Below are positions 36,301-48,648 of a DNA stretch of 64,000 nt, in pieces. The notes under the pieces were generated by a model. It did not search any database. It saw nothing but the letters and a program-made list of their open reading frames with translations, and was not told the DNA's origin. Numbering within the stretch: position 1 is the stretch's first letter; every line of letters starts with the position of its first letter. This DNA is from Allium sativum (taxonomy: Eukaryota > Streptophyta > Magnoliopsida > Asparagales > Amaryllidaceae): positions 456,076,310 through 456,140,309 of the forward strand of contig CM060912.1 in the NCBI GenBank assembly GCA_030737875.1, given 5' to 3'. A program made the position numbers and the translations under genes.

Positions 36301-37130
36301 AATAAGATTTTGACATACATCACAAAGCACTTGAAGTTCTTATCAGTTATTACTTTCTTTGCAAGTGACGTGGAATTCATTAGTCTGGAGTTAACAAATT
36401 GGTTGTGATTCATAATGATTTAGAAGGGAAATACATGATTACATTAAAAAAAACGAGAAGTATATAGTTGTGCAATCTTAGAGACCTAACCTGTTGCTTT
36501 AGAACTTGAACGGTTGCATATTTTTGTTGATGTCACCATGCATGTGTAAGGATTTTAGAGCAAGGCCTTGGCCTTTGATAATATAATATACAATTAGCAT
36601 GAAGGTACACAGGATTGGGAAGTGAAACATGTTATTTCTCTCCAGACACTTGCTTCCATATATTTACTTTAAAATTTGTTTTAAATCAGCTGTCGATTAC
36701 ACCATGTATGAACCGGAAAGCGTGGTTTTGGGCTTAGGAACCATTGTTGTGGGTTGGCACTGCGTGTAAGCTGTACCTACTCGCTATACATGCATTATTT
36801 ACTTCTTGCTACAAAATTTAGTTTCTGCAGTAAAATCCTAGCACATACATATATCACTTACATTATATATCTTGTTATTACACAATATGTTCTCACTGCT
36901 TATTGAAAAATGCAAACTAAAACACTTAAAAGTCTATGCTTTCGTGCATTGCATGGGTTTCCACTCATTTATAATAAAACTAACCTCAGACTTAATTATT
37001 ATTAGTAAAAATAAACTAACTATTTTAAATATGACTTAAGAATTTTTAAAATCCCATTAACTTTTTAAATTAAAAATTATACCTTAAGCCTTTGACTAAT
37101 AGCCCTTTTCTCTTCATAAAAACCATGTCT
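33372..37130. other. AT-rich intergenic DNA with a few exon-like pieces
   Basis: Candidate exon-like stretches with splice-type borders lie at about 35359-35440 (KKAGSLIQRGGCQEPFEV) and 35959-36007 (NEAQNAPEEYYRIHH), with a third GC-richer piece at 36690-36770. They cannot be joined into one frame that I recognise. They may be remains of the same old gene or transposon as the triplicated segment. Confidence 0.25.
34857..34985 (+). repeat. 66 bp tandem duplication
   Basis: GTGATCATCAAATCCGGCT.TCAAAACACAATATATTAATTTC is repeated head to tail with a few mismatches. Confidence 0.9.
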
Positions 37131-37560
37131 TCTTTTCCTAATCGCGATGCCCCAAAATTTTCTACACTGCTATATATTGTTGAGCGATACTCCTAATCAC
37201 CAAAATCATGACTTCTTCTTGAATCTGTCACCTAAAATCCCCACGGTGACAGCACATCCTTCTGCTTGTAACAGACCCGAGATCCTACAGTCTCCTGCCA
37301 ATTCCGACCTTTCAATCCTCTTCCTACAGTTCGCACTTTAATGAGCCAATGAACCCTTTCTCCATCGCCAAAGCTGCACTTGAGCCCACCAAAACCACCA
37401 CGACTACTGCCTCCAAGATCCGAGTGAACCCTCATCTTCGAATCCACTTTGCTCATCCGCCTCTGACAAAAGTCGTGATTTCCTAATTGACTGCTCCAAC
37501 CAACAAACAACCCTAGATATGCTCGTTCAAGTTCGAAACTATCAAGCTCGACCGTGCCTT
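37130..37560. other. GC-richer, coding-like island of unknown origin
   Basis: Base composition rises abruptly, with open frames on both strands (37147-37341 on +, 37232-37510 on -). The minus frame has a Gly-rich part (LGGSSRGGFGGLKCSFGDG). I recognise no family. Captured gene sequence or an old exon are both possible. Confidence 0.3.
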
Positions 37561-37831
37561 AAAATCTGCATCAAATAGAAGATCTCAAGCCATGAACTCG
37601 GATAAACAAGCTTTGATTTATTTTTATTTGGGTGAGTAAAACGATGTGGCACGATATCAAAAATTATTTCATTTAGAATGAACGAGGAGGAGAAAGTAAA
37701 GAAGAGGAATGGGTCATGGTTTTTATTAGTTTTCAGAAGGAAATGGTGGCATCAAATTTTGATTTTCAACAGAAAGAATGGGAGATGTTTTCCTATGATT
37801 ATGAAGGGGAAGAGAACTTAAGCGTTATAGA

Positions 37832-37836
37832 AGTTA
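37832..37836. other. Target-site duplication AGTTA (left)
   Basis: AGTTA directly before the TGTAAC end of the giant element. It is repeated at 52331-52335 directly after the GTTACA end. Confidence 0.92.
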
Positions 37837-38189
37837 TGTAACGACACGGACTTTGCCCGACCTCAATCGATCGCAAAATCAACTAAGACCGTTCAAAACC
37901 CGAATATGTTAACTTTGGGAATACAACAACATCAGAACAATAACATCAAACTTTTATAAACATTACAATAATGTTACATCAGAGCACAGAACATCAGAGT
38001 GCATCGATAAAATTACAGCGGAAGATAAATTTCAATAAATTAAATACAATAAACAACGGAAATAAAATAACTAAGGCAGCGGAAGACAACTATGTTCTGG
38101 ACACAACTCTAGGTTTCGATCCAGAATCCTGCTCAAGAGATAAATATCTGCAAAAAGCTACTCGACTGCCCGTGTGGAAAAGAGGGCAC

Positions 38190-38223
38190 CTGAGTTTGCA
38201 AAGTGAAACAAATTACGAGTCAG
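38190..38223 (-). promoter_or_regulatory. Splice-acceptor-like block in U5
   Basis: On the minus strand CTGAC (branch-point type, 38219-38223) is followed by a T-rich tract and CTCAG (AG at 38190-38191), about 29 bases apart. The same arrangement occurs at 60146-60174 in another LTR. In the right giant LTR the AG has mutated (CTCGG). Inferred only; no transcript evidence. Confidence 0.35.
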
Positions 38224-40114
38224 TCATGGGACTGGTGTGAGAATTCTTAACTAATATAACTAATAGCAATAAGGCAAATCCAAGGACCACGCCGCTAACG
38301 CGGAATGGGTTTTATTCCAATGGATTGTCGGTGCATAAGTTAAAGTAAATCGTTAAACAACGCAATGCTTTTTAGAAAAATGGAATCATCATAAGACTCA
38401 AGTCCCATCACACAATGCAACACAAACCAGAGGATAGAGTTTTACCTTATGATGATTAAACATGCTTGGTAAGATAAAAACGAATTTGATATTATTATTA
38501 GTGTATATATGTTTCAAAAACATTTCAAAGTAAATGTATCAATCCTAGGAAGCAAAGCTACGATATACTATGCCTCCATACTAGTAATACAATCAAGTCC
38601 ATAGGGTCGTATTGGGAATTGGGTTTCCATCATGAGTCAAAGCTAGGAACGATCTCCTTACCGATTCGAGACACTCTAGCTAATGTCTCAGGATTCCCCG
38701 CAGTGAACCCTTGGATCCTGCAGGGTCGGTCCACACATACGATTTTGCGGATTGGCAATTCCAGAACACACGTTTCCCGGTCCTATAGGACCTATCATCC
38801 GAGGCGCCTCATTCCATCATCCACATAAGTAAAATGTTGGGCCGTGTAAAACCCAAACACCACTTCTAACTAGAAAGAAACATGCTGCTCTCCCTTCATT
38901 CCCTTGCTCCCTTTTTGACTCATACCGGGGGGTTAGGCTCGCGAAGTCACGCTATACACAAAGCTACGCCTAAACAGGCCGTGCTTTGATCATCAACCAC
39001 AAGGCCGGCTTTTCAACAAAAGCCTTGATCATTTGCATCTTAGCATGCCACATTGTCAATCCATACCATACCATTGATTCCTACCAATACATAACCTCTA
39101 AGCTCGTATGCCTTAGAGAAGGGTGTTAAACACCAAACAGATATATATTTAGCAAAGATCAACGAATACCGTATAAAGGAATACAACGTCAGACATACAA
39201 TCCATTTTCAAGTCCGTTCTGGGTCTGAACGAAACCGGAGGCACCTCATACCTCGCATATCCGAACAATCAACAAGTAGTCTGGACGACCACCATTGTAG
39301 CCCCTTCAAGGTAGCTACTCCAATCATGGGCGTCAATGGTAACTCATCCATTCAACGTGAAAATCGGCGGTCTTCAATCACCGTCTTCAACTCTTCGACT
39401 TAGATCAACGAACAATCATTTGAAATGAGATTAAACTCGGACCTTTCAATCGTTGGAAAGACCTTCCCCAGGCGAACCTAACGGTTTCAATTTTGGGAAA
39501 ATCCGACGGTCGGATATTTCGGTATAACTATTTAAAGTTACGATTGTCGAATCGCGAACTACTGCACGCGATTCGTTTAATTATAATTTACTTATATATA
39601 TAAGGATTAATTAACACCAATAATCCAAAGTTTAACGTGTTCGCCAATATTAATCTCGAGTTTGGATTATTTTAAATTAATCCCTAGTTTAGGGGGTCTG
39701 TGCCCATATTGATCCCACAGACTTGATAACCTGTTTAACCGGTTTTAACTTCCTCGATATGCAAAAGACGTCTTCATCGTCGGTCCTCAATGGGCACATC
39801 CTTCATTAAATTAGCGAAATAGAACAAAGTACCAATGAACCCCTTATTTCTCACCCTCTACCCAACCTTTCTAAACGCCATTTCCACATCCCTCTTCGAT
39901 GCAAGTATGCCCTCGTCGCCTTCGACGGTCCTGGAAACAGCTATCCGACTCTCTTCAACACATTAAAATACACCCTCCACATCAAATACGCCATTTTCTG
40001 ATTAAAATTTAGATTTGGATACTGTGAATTTCGATGATATTTTTGGGTTCGATTTTAGGGTCATGAGCATGTTTGGACTACGAGGATCTGGCCGCAGATT
40101 TGTTTTGTGGTGAT

Positions 40115-40412
40115 TCAAGTAGCGAGGTAATGGTCAATTTGGGGCTTGTGATTAGGTTGTGGTTGGTGTTTAACTGATTCGGGTTGTAGGATGTGGAAGG
40201 AGGCAAATTGGTTTCTAGGCCTCAATAACGTTGATGGGTTGGTGAGTGGAGATCGTAGGTGAAGTTGCGGTGGCAGATAGGGTCTTTGAATTTGGGTTTC
40301 GAAGTAGGGAAGTGGAACTGGTAGAAGGATTTGGTGCAAAAGACATATCTGAAACATGAGTGTTTCCAGGAGATGCTTGAGGCATTGTGGAAACTGAGCT
40401 GATAATGGGCAA
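40115..40412 (-). pseudogene. Pro/Ser-rich captured coding-like segment
   Basis: Two overlapping minus-strand frames (40115-40357 and 40215-40412) inside the Pack-MULE are rich in Pro, Ser and Thr. I cannot assign them. They could come from a low-complexity part of the captured E3 ligase gene or from another gene. Confidence 0.35.
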
Positions 40413-40479
40413 CTCTACAAAATTTGTGACTACATCATCCTACACGGCCACCTCTGTGTTATTGACTTTGATAATTACT

Positions 40480-40770
40480 TTACCTATAAGTGAAGCTAAT
40501 TGGTATTTGAAGGGCAGCAATTCGTTTGGAACGTGACACAGTGCCCGCATGCACCAGTGAATTATGTCTCTTGATTTCGGCTTCTGATTGAAAAACAACA
40601 AATTTCTTCTCTACGCATGCTTCATCATCGCAAAGAGAATGCACTAGGCGGAAGTGAATCTCCAAGTTATCATAATTACTGAAGTACTCATGTTTCTTAG
40701 GGTGTTCCCTTCTGCATATGTGGTAAGAATAATTATTGAAGTACTCATGTTTCTCAGCTTGTTGATCCAT
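40480..40770 (-). pseudogene. Captured fragment of a HEL2/ZNF598-like RING-C2H2 E3 ubiquitin ligase gene
   Basis: An open frame of 96 codons starting MDQQAEKHEYFNNY. It contains NYDNLEIHFRLVHSLC, DDEACVEKKFVVFQSEAEIK and RSKRIAALQIPISFTYR, the C2H2 zinc-finger stretch between the RING and C-terminal parts of plant HEL2/ZNF598 homologues, which ubiquitinate collided ribosomes in the parent gene. KHEYFNNY and KHEYFSNY are a short internal duplication created after capture. RING domain and C-terminus are absent, so it is not a ligase by itself. It starts with its own ATG and stays open to a stop, so a short transcript or antisense effect on the parent gene is conceivable (inference). Confidence 0.85.
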
Positions 40771-41199
40771 GGTCGCTGGTTAGATATCTTTGTTTATGGC
40801 ATTTTGATCATCAGATTTGCGTTTTGATTTTCAGACAAATTGTTTCAGATGTATGTTTGTTTTTTTATTTCGGATGTATGGTGATGTAGCCGTGTTATTT
40901 ACTTTTCAAAGCTGTGCAAAATCAATCCTGAATTGCATTTTTGATTTTAGAAAGTTAAAACAAAGTTACTGGCTATAATAGGTCATCAGGTCAGCGGGAT
41001 CGATATGGTAAGAGACCCACTAAACTTGGGATTAATTTAAAATAATCCAAACTTGGGATTAATATTACCGGACACGTTAAACTTTGGATTATTCGTGTCA
41101 ATTAATCCTATATAAAATTATATATACATACAATTTCTTCGGCCATTTCATTATTGTGATAATCATAACAAGTAAAGAATGCTTGGTTTTATAACATTT

Positions 41200-43680
41200 T
41201 AATATATAACATAACACACAATAATGTTTATTTTAATTCCCATACACAACCTATACATAACAATGTATAATTTTTTCCTATTTTCAATTTACACATACAT
41301 GCAATTTATTGTGCGTCATTTCTAATTTAACAAAAATAAGGATTTCTGTGCCATTTCAATTTCTAACAAAAATGCAATATATTTTGGTGTCAGCCTCAAT
41401 TCTACAAAAATGAATATTTTTTTTTTCAATGTAACAGAATAATGACTTTGTTATTATTTCAACGCAAAACAAAAATAATAATTTTGAGTTAATCTTCCCT
41501 TACAAACAAAATAATGATTTTGTGTGTCAATCTTTTCTATACAAACAAAATAATAATTTTGTGTGTTAATTTTTATTTCAAACAAAATTAAGGAAATTTG
41601 TTATCAAAAAAAAATGTAAGTATTTTCTAATGCGACCAAAAGATTATTTCATTTTGTCCATTTTTAAATTTCGACCATATAATTTTCAGTGAAAATCTAT
41701 TTACATGAAAATGTAAATCTCATACCTTTATTCTTTTAATGAAAACCCATTTACATAAAAATGTAAGTTTACATTGTTAAAATTTTCATTTAAAATGTAT
41801 TTACCTAAAATGTAAATTCCGTATCCTAATTCTCTTTAATGAAAATCCATTTACATAAAAATGTAAATATCATATCTAAACCTTTTCAATGAAAATGTAA
41901 ATCTTTAAATCTTTTAACATGAAAATGTAAATTTATCCTTTAAATCTCTTTTACATGAAAATGTAAATTTATCCTTAAATCTTAACTACATGAAAATGTA
42001 ATTTCCTCACTTTTAATCTTAATTACATGAAAATGTAATTTTCTTACTTTTAAATCTTACTACATAAAAATGTAAACTCTTCTTCATCTTTTTTTTTTAA
42101 TTACACATGCGAAATGTAAACTTCATAATTTTAATCTAATTACATTAAAATGTAACTCTCCCTTTTATACCAACTTACATTAAATGTAACTTTTCCATTT
42201 ATACCAATTTACATTAAAATGTAACTTTCTTTTCATGCCAATTTACATTACAATGACATTTTTGTTTAATCCTTTTTAAACTAACAAAAATGTAAATTTG
42301 TCTAATCCTTTTTAAACAAACAAAAATGTAAATTCTCGACATTTACATTAAAATGACATTTTTGTTTAACTTTTTTTTATTTTTTATGACCAAAAGTAAA
42401 TGTTTTTGTTTCATTCCTTTATAGATGACAAAATGTGTATTTTTTTTCTTATAATGTGACAAATATGTCCATTTTTAATTCATTTCTTTTAATGTGACAA
42501 AAATGTCCATGTTTAATTCATTTCTTTAAATGTGACAAAAATGTCCACCTTTAATTCATTTCTTTAAATGTGACAAAAATGTCCATCTTTAATTCATCAT
42601 TTTTAATAGAAGCAACTTACATTTAAAATGAAAATTTTAATGTCCAACCTTTCTATTGTAATAATTTTACATAAAACATGAAATCTTTTTCTTTGGATAA
42701 AAATGACCATGAAAATGCAACTTCATATTCCTAACTTTTATTGTAATTCTAATTGACAACAAAACATAACATCATGTTTCTAACTTTTTGCTGAAATCCA
42801 AGTGACAATAAATATATGTTCATTTTTTGGTAACAATAATATGACACTAAAAACACTCATTTCTAATGAATTAACATGAAACTTAAAAATATAATGTTCA
42901 TTTTCAATGTATTAACATAGTGCTAAAAATAATGTTCATTTTAATGTCGATTTCATATCGCTTTTATATTACTACATATGATAACAACTAATAATTTGGG
43001 TGTCAATTATTATGTCCATTCCTCAAATTAATACATGTAATCACCTTAAACTTTGGTGTCAACATATGGTGTCAAACTTCATATTAACACATGTAACAAC
43101 AACTGGACTTTGGTGTTAACATTCATATCATATACATAATACTACATGTAATAAACTCTAAGTTTTTGTGTCAACATTCATATCATATACATAATACTAC
43201 ATGTAATAAACTCTAAGTTTTGGTGCCAACACTCATATCATATTTACATAATACTACATGTAATAAATTCTAAGCTTTGGTGTCAACATTCATATCATAT
43301 TTACATAACACTACATATAATAAACTCTAATCTTTTATTTCTAACCTTTTTTTTATTTTAATGAAGTGACAATATAAATGTAAGTTCATTTCTAATCATT
43401 TTTATTTGTATTCAACAACATTAAAATCAAATCTTTTAATGTAAATCTTTTCTCTGTAAAATACAACATTAAAAATTGTAATTTTTTAATGTAAGCCTTT
43501 TTATTTTAAAATATCCACATTAAAAATTATACCTTTTTAATTTAAAACTCTTTATATAAGATAATGATATTAAAAATTGTAACTTTTTAATGTAAAACAT
43601 TTTATTGTAATCTATTAACATTAAAAATTGAAGCTTTTTAATGTAAACCAATAATAAGATGACACTAAAAATCTCAACTT
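41200..43680. repeat. Stack of short degenerate tandem arrays in U5 (left copy)
   Basis: Successive arrays with different units make up this part of the LTR. Units TTTACAT...ATGTAAA form small inverted pairs with 3-5 base loops (41690-42350). TGTGACAAAAATGTCCATCT repeats every 39 bp or so (42460-42600). A roughly 60 bp unit with ACTACATGTAATAAACTCTAAG follows (43040-43330), then AACATTAAAAATTGTAACTT (43430-43660). The right LTR has the same order at 47800-50250. Confidence 0.85.
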
Positions 43681-43940
43681 TATATTCTAATTTTAATCCA
43701 TATTTATAGATCTAAAATAAAAATAAGATTTTTACTTCAAAACTAAATCCAACCACAGCTAGAGATTAAGGAAAGAGTTTTAATTTCTGATCTATATCTA
43801 ATAACATGGGATCACAATCAATACAAACAGCAAACACAAATTTCCAACTCAATCATCACAGATCTAAATTTATTTACATACATACAAGGATTTCAGATAG
43901 CGAGAATAATTTAATTTTAATTAATAAAATAAGAAATCTC

Positions 43941-43942
43941 AC
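43941..43942 (-). promoter_or_regulatory. Splice-donor-like GTGAG in the giant LTR leader
   Basis: GAT/GTGAGATTT on the minus strand, about 490 bp below the putative TATA box. The equivalent site in the right LTR is at 50895-50896. Related LTRs have GTGAGT at the matching place (8012, 23082, 30326). Confidence 0.35.
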
Positions 43943-44424
43943 ATCATTTTAATATCTGTTCAGTTCAGATCTGATTTTTCTCTGAATTTTGATTTGCTGT
44001 TTTGCTTCAGTTCGGTTTTTCTCGATTTCTGTGCCCTTCCTTCGTCTTTTAGACGAAATGATCAAAGGAAAAGTTGTTCTTTTATGTCTTGGCTACATTT
44101 TCTCCAACTGGGCCATCGCCTAATTGTCGACGGTTTGGCCGGAATTCACCAAAATTCATAATCAGTTTTTTTTTGTTCAAACTCGGATTTCGGCGAATCC
44201 GTGCGACGATAGGTGCTGAATTTTTCGTGGTATGTAGTGTTTATAGAGATGAACAAAACCCAAAATGGGTTTGTGTTGATTTGGTTCTGATTTGAAGATA
44301 CAAGTTGTTGAAGTTTCGGGGTGTTTTATACAAAGGAATTTTAGTGGAAAAAGTGAGCCGCCATTAGAGAGATGGAGATGGAGACTAGAATTAGGTTTAT
44401 AAAATGGATTAGGGCTGGCTAAAT

Positions 44425-44440
44425 GATAATATATAGGCAA
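44425..44440 (-). promoter_or_regulatory. Candidate TATA region of the giant LTR
   Basis: CTATATATTATC on the minus strand lies 0.94 kb into the LTR. In the right copy the same place reads CTATGTATTATC, a weaker box. Pyrimidine-rich leader-like sequence (CCATCTCCATCTCTC) follows. I therefore place U3-R near here. Confidence 0.4.
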
Positions 44441-45379
44441 TTGTAAATTTTAATTCAGCCCCTCTTTAGTTTAAACACTTTCAATTAAATAATGATTAGC
44501 CTTCATGTAATATAATTTTATTACTTTTTAGTCCTTTTGTGGTTTTAAAATTCGTACGAACACATACGTTATCCAAATTTACTAAAAATTGGAATATAAC
44601 TATTTCTCGATGATACGAATTCAAAGAAAGTGGTTTCGTTAAATTCCGAGTCCCTATGAATTATTTATGAATTTTTAAAGTACAGAAATTGGCCGTTTTC
44701 AGTGAAAAATTAATAACAAACAAATAATGACTCCAAAAATTATAAATTTTGGAATCCAACAATAATTCAATATTCCGGATCCATAGAATCTGGTTTTGTT
44801 GGATTCGGAGGTCGTTTGCAAAATTTCCATTTTTAAGGCGTATATATTTAATACTAAAAATACATAAAAATACAAATAATTTTCGAAACTCGAAATATAT
44901 CGATACTTATACTTTTCCAATGCATAAACATCATTTTGAACTCAGTGGAAGTGGTTTCGAGCCCAAATTCATTAGTATGTGAAAAGTAGCTTTTTGGACC
45001 ATATATATATAATATATATATAAATTCTATAGCGTTTTCCTGAAATTTAAACAGGGCATAACTTTTGATTTCCGCTATAAAATTTTGATTCTTCGGATTC
45101 GTTGGAAAGATATTTTAAAATAGATTCTAATATTTTTGGTTTCACTAAAATCCATTAAATTTTGCATCATGTACGGTCAATCAAAGTTCAAGTTTGACTT
45201 TTAAAACTACTACGCTATTTCTAACTCCTTTTATAATTAAAATTAAATTATTCATTCTAACTTTGATTTAAATAAATTTTTAATCATTATTATTTTAAAT
45301 AAATTATTTTAAATATCAAAATCCATTAAAATTAGTTAAAATAAATTTTAAATTTACCCTAAAATTCAGGGTTGTTACA

Positions 45380-45393
45380 GTCTCCCCACTTTA
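45380..45393 (-). other. Polypurine tract of giant element
   Basis: AAAGTGGGGAGAC on the minus strand, directly before the TGTAACAACC start of the 3' LTR. Confidence 0.85.
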
Positions 45394-45738
45394 AAACTTT
45401 TCGTCCTCGAAAAGGAACGAAGCTAAAAGTTGTTTAAGTATCCTATCTTAAATAATTTTATTTGTTGATTAACTTTTAAAATATATAACTTTATATATTC
45501 GAAAATCATATTTCCAAAGATCGGATTATATATAATCAAAAATACGTTAATTATAAACTGGGCACACTCAACTCATTCTAGGGCATTACTAACCCCATCT
45601 CTAATGAGTTTTCTCATTCTAGGATACAACTGATCCTATCTCTAATGAGTATTCTTATTGGATATTACTAATCCAATCTCTGATGAGTCTTTTGTTCAGT
45701 TCTAACGAGTTGTAACCCAAATATTTGAGCTAACCAGA

Positions 45739-45750
45739 GCTCTGATACCA
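45739..45750 (-). other. Primer binding site (initiator Met tRNA type)
   Basis: TGGTATCAGAGC on the minus strand, two bases after the 5' LTR end. This is the classic plant initiator-methionine tRNA primer site. Confidence 0.93.
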
Positions 45751-47365
45751 ACTGTAACGACACGGATTTTGCCCGGACTCAATCGATCGCAAAATCGACT
45801 AAGACCGTTGAAAACCCGAATACGTTAACTTTGGGAATACAACAACATCAGAACAATAACAGCAGACTTTTATAAACATTACACTAATGTTACATCAGAG
45901 TACAGAACATCAGAGTACATCGATAAAATTACAGCGGAAGATAAATTTCAATAAATTAAATACAATAAACAGCGGAAATAAAATAACTAATGCAGCGGAA
46001 GACAACTTTGCTCTGGACACAGCTTTAGGTTTCGATCCAGAATCGTGCTCAAGAGATAAATATCTGCAAAAAGCTACTCGACTGCCCGTGTGGAAAAGAA
46101 GGCACCCGAGTTTGCAAAGTGAAACAAACTACGAGTCAGTCATGGGACTGGTGTAAGAATTCTTAACTAATATAACTAATAGCAATGAGGCAAATCCAAG
46201 GACCACGCCGCTAATGCGGAACGGGTTTTATTCCAATGGATTGCCGGTGCATAAGTTAAAGTAAATCGTTAAACAACGCAATGCTTTTTAGAAAAATGGA
46301 ATCATCATAAGACTCATGTCCCATCACACAATGCAACGCAAACCAGAGGATAGAGTTTTACCTTATGATGATTAAACATGCTTGGTACGATAAAAACGGA
46401 TTTGATATTATTATTAGTGTATATATGTTTCAAAAACATTTCAAAGTAAATGTATCAATCCTAGGAAGCATAACTACCATATACTATGCCTCCATACTAG
46501 TAATACAATCAAGTCCGTAGGGTCGGATTGGGAATTGGGTTTCCATCATGAGTCAAAGCTAGGAACGATCTCCTTACCGATTCGAGACACTCCAGCTAAT
46601 GTCTTAGGATTCCCCGCAGTGAACCCTTGGATCCTGCAGGGCCGGTCCACACATACGATTTTGCGGATTGGCAATTCCAGAACACACGTTTCCCGGTCCT
46701 ATAGGACCTATCATCCGAGGCGCCTCATTCCATCATCCACATAAGTAAAATGTCGGGTCGTGTAAAACCCAAACACCACTTCTAGCTAGAAAGAAACGTG
46801 CTGCTCTCCCTGCGTTCCCTTGCTCCGTTTTTGACTCATACCGGGGGGTGAGGCTCGTGAAGTCATGCTATACACAAAGCTACGCCTAAACAGGCCGTGC
46901 TTTGATCATCAACCACATGGCCTACTTTTCAACAAAAGCCTTGATCAATTGCATCTTAGCATGCCACATTGTCAATCCATTCCGTACCATTGACTCCTAC
47001 CAATATATAACCTCTAAGCTCGTACGTCTTAGAGAAGGGTGTTAAACACCAAACAGATATATATTTAGCAGAGAACAATGAATAACGTATAAAGGAATAC
47101 AACGTCAGACATACAATCCATTTTCAAGTCAGCTCTGGGTTTGAACGAAACCAGAGGCACCTCATACCTCGCATATCCGAACAATCAACAAGTAGTCTGG
47201 ACGTCCACCATTGTAGCCCCTTCAAGGTAGCTACTCCAATCATGGGCGTCAATGGTAACTCATCCATTCGACGTGAAGATCGTCGGTCTTCAATCGCCGT
47301 CTTCAATTCTTCGACTTAGATCGACGAATAATCATTTGAAATGAGATTGAACTCGGACCTTTCAA

Positions 47366-47571
47366 ATGATTCTCACGTATATATCATTTCAAATCATTTC
47401 TTATCGTTAATATTAATTTATAACGATTAATCTCTATTTTTATTTGTATAAAAATAATTGAATTTTATTTAACAACACTTCATGTCAATAGGCGACCTTG
47501 GCGCTGTTTTCACCCAAATTTGTTTTACAAAATTCTCTAAATCTAACCGTTGTATTTTAACACAATTTATA
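47366..47571. other. Segment retained here, deleted from the left LTR
   Basis: About 205 bp between CTTTCAA and ATCGTTGG that is absent at 39447 of the left copy. The flanks are otherwise continuous. Confidence 0.8.
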
Positions 47572-48644
47572 TCGTTGGAAAGATCTTCCCAAGGCGAACC
47601 TAACGGTTTCAGTTTTGGGAAAATCCGACGGTCGGATATTTCGGTATAACTATTTAAAGTTACGATTGTCGAATCGCGAACTACCGCACGCGATTCATTT
47701 AATTATAATTTACTTATATATATAATTATATATACATACAATTTCTTCGGCCATTTCATTATTGTGATAATCATAACAAGTAAAGAACGATGGGTTTCAT
47801 AACATTTTGATATATAACATAACACACAATAATGTTTATTTTAATTCCCATACACAACCTATACATAACAACGTATATAATTTTTTCCTATTTTCAATTT
47901 ACACATACATGCAATTTACTGTGCGTCATTTCTAATTTAACAAAAATGAGGATTTCTGTGCCATTTCAATTTCTAACAAAAATGCAATATATTTTGGTGT
48001 CAGCCTCAATTCTACAAAAATGGATATTTTTTTTTTCAATGTAATAGAATAATGACTTTGTTATTATTTCAACGCAAAACAAAAATAATAATTTTGAGTT
48101 AATCTTCCCTTACAAACAAAATAATGATTTTGTGTGACAATCTTTTCTATACAAGCAAAATGATAATTTTGTGTGTTAATTTTTATTTCAAACAAAATTA
48201 AGGAAATTTGTTATCAAAAACAAATGCAAGTATTTTCTAATGCGACCAAAAGATTATTTCATTTTGTCCATTTTTAAATTTCGACCATATAATTTTCAGT
48301 GAAAATCTATTTACATGAAAATGTAAATCTCATACCTTTATTCTTTTAATGAAAACCCATTTACATAAGAATGTAAATTTACATTGTTAAAATTTTCATT
48401 TAAAATGTATTTACCTAAAATGTAAATTCTGTATCCTAATTCTCTTTAATGAAAATCCATTTACATAAAAATGTAAATATCATATCTAAACATTTTCAAT
48501 GAAAATGTAAATTTTTTAACATGAAAATTTATCCTTAAATCTTAACTACATGAAAATGTAATTTCCTCACTTTTAATCTTAATTACATGAAAATGTAATT
48601 TTCTTACTTTTAAATCTTATTACATAACAATGTAAACTTTTCTT

Positions 48645-48648
48645 CTTC

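Larger units (their letters stand above)
39604..41108. mobile_element. Pack-MULE (Mutator-like) carrying gene fragments
   Basis: Long terminal inverted repeats of about 130 bp (39604-39735 and 40975-41108, outer end GGATTAATT) enclose about 1.24 kb. The flanks TATATATAA and TATATAAAA match at 8 of 9 bases, the Mutator-type 9 bp duplication. The sibling LTR has one uninterrupted copy of the site (47717-47725), which proves insertion after the LTRs were made. The interior has no transposase. It holds a recognisable piece of a HEL2/ZNF598-like gene and other coding-like DNA, which is the definition of a Pack-MULE. Confidence 0.92.
37837..45379 (-). repeat. Giant element 3' LTR (left copy)
   Basis: 7543 bp including a 1.5 kb Pack-MULE at 39604-41108. 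Compared with the right copy it lacks about 205 bp (right-copy 47366-47571), a clean deletion at a short A/CA microhomology. U3 is about 0.94 kb (44440-45379). Everything from about 44.4 kb down to 37837 would be R and U5. Confidence 0.93.
45380..45752 (-). other. Complete 373 bp interior of the giant element
   Basis: On the minus strand the order is: primer site, then AT-rich DNA with three short repeats of an ACTCATTAGAGAT-type motif alternating with a GGAT/GATCC motif (45571-45690), then GAGGACGAAAAGTTTTAAAGTGGGGAGAC as PPT context. No reading frame of note. This is shorter than gag alone and comparable to TRIM interiors, but here it is joined to LTRs of more than 6 kb. Confidence 0.9.

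Noticed and set aside
37971..38240. 89-codon plus-strand frame present in both giant LTRs (also 45887-46156), and a 69-codon pair (38619-38828, 46535-46744)
   Set aside because: They run opposite to element transcription, and nearly every base difference between the copies changes an amino acid, so there is no sign of protein selection. Shared length simply reflects LTR duplication.
44177..44440. Minus-strand frame at the U3/R border, matched at 51100-51393
   Set aside because: It begins at a non-ATG codon upstream of the TATA region and its C-terminal part differs by frameshift between copies. It is a leader by-product.
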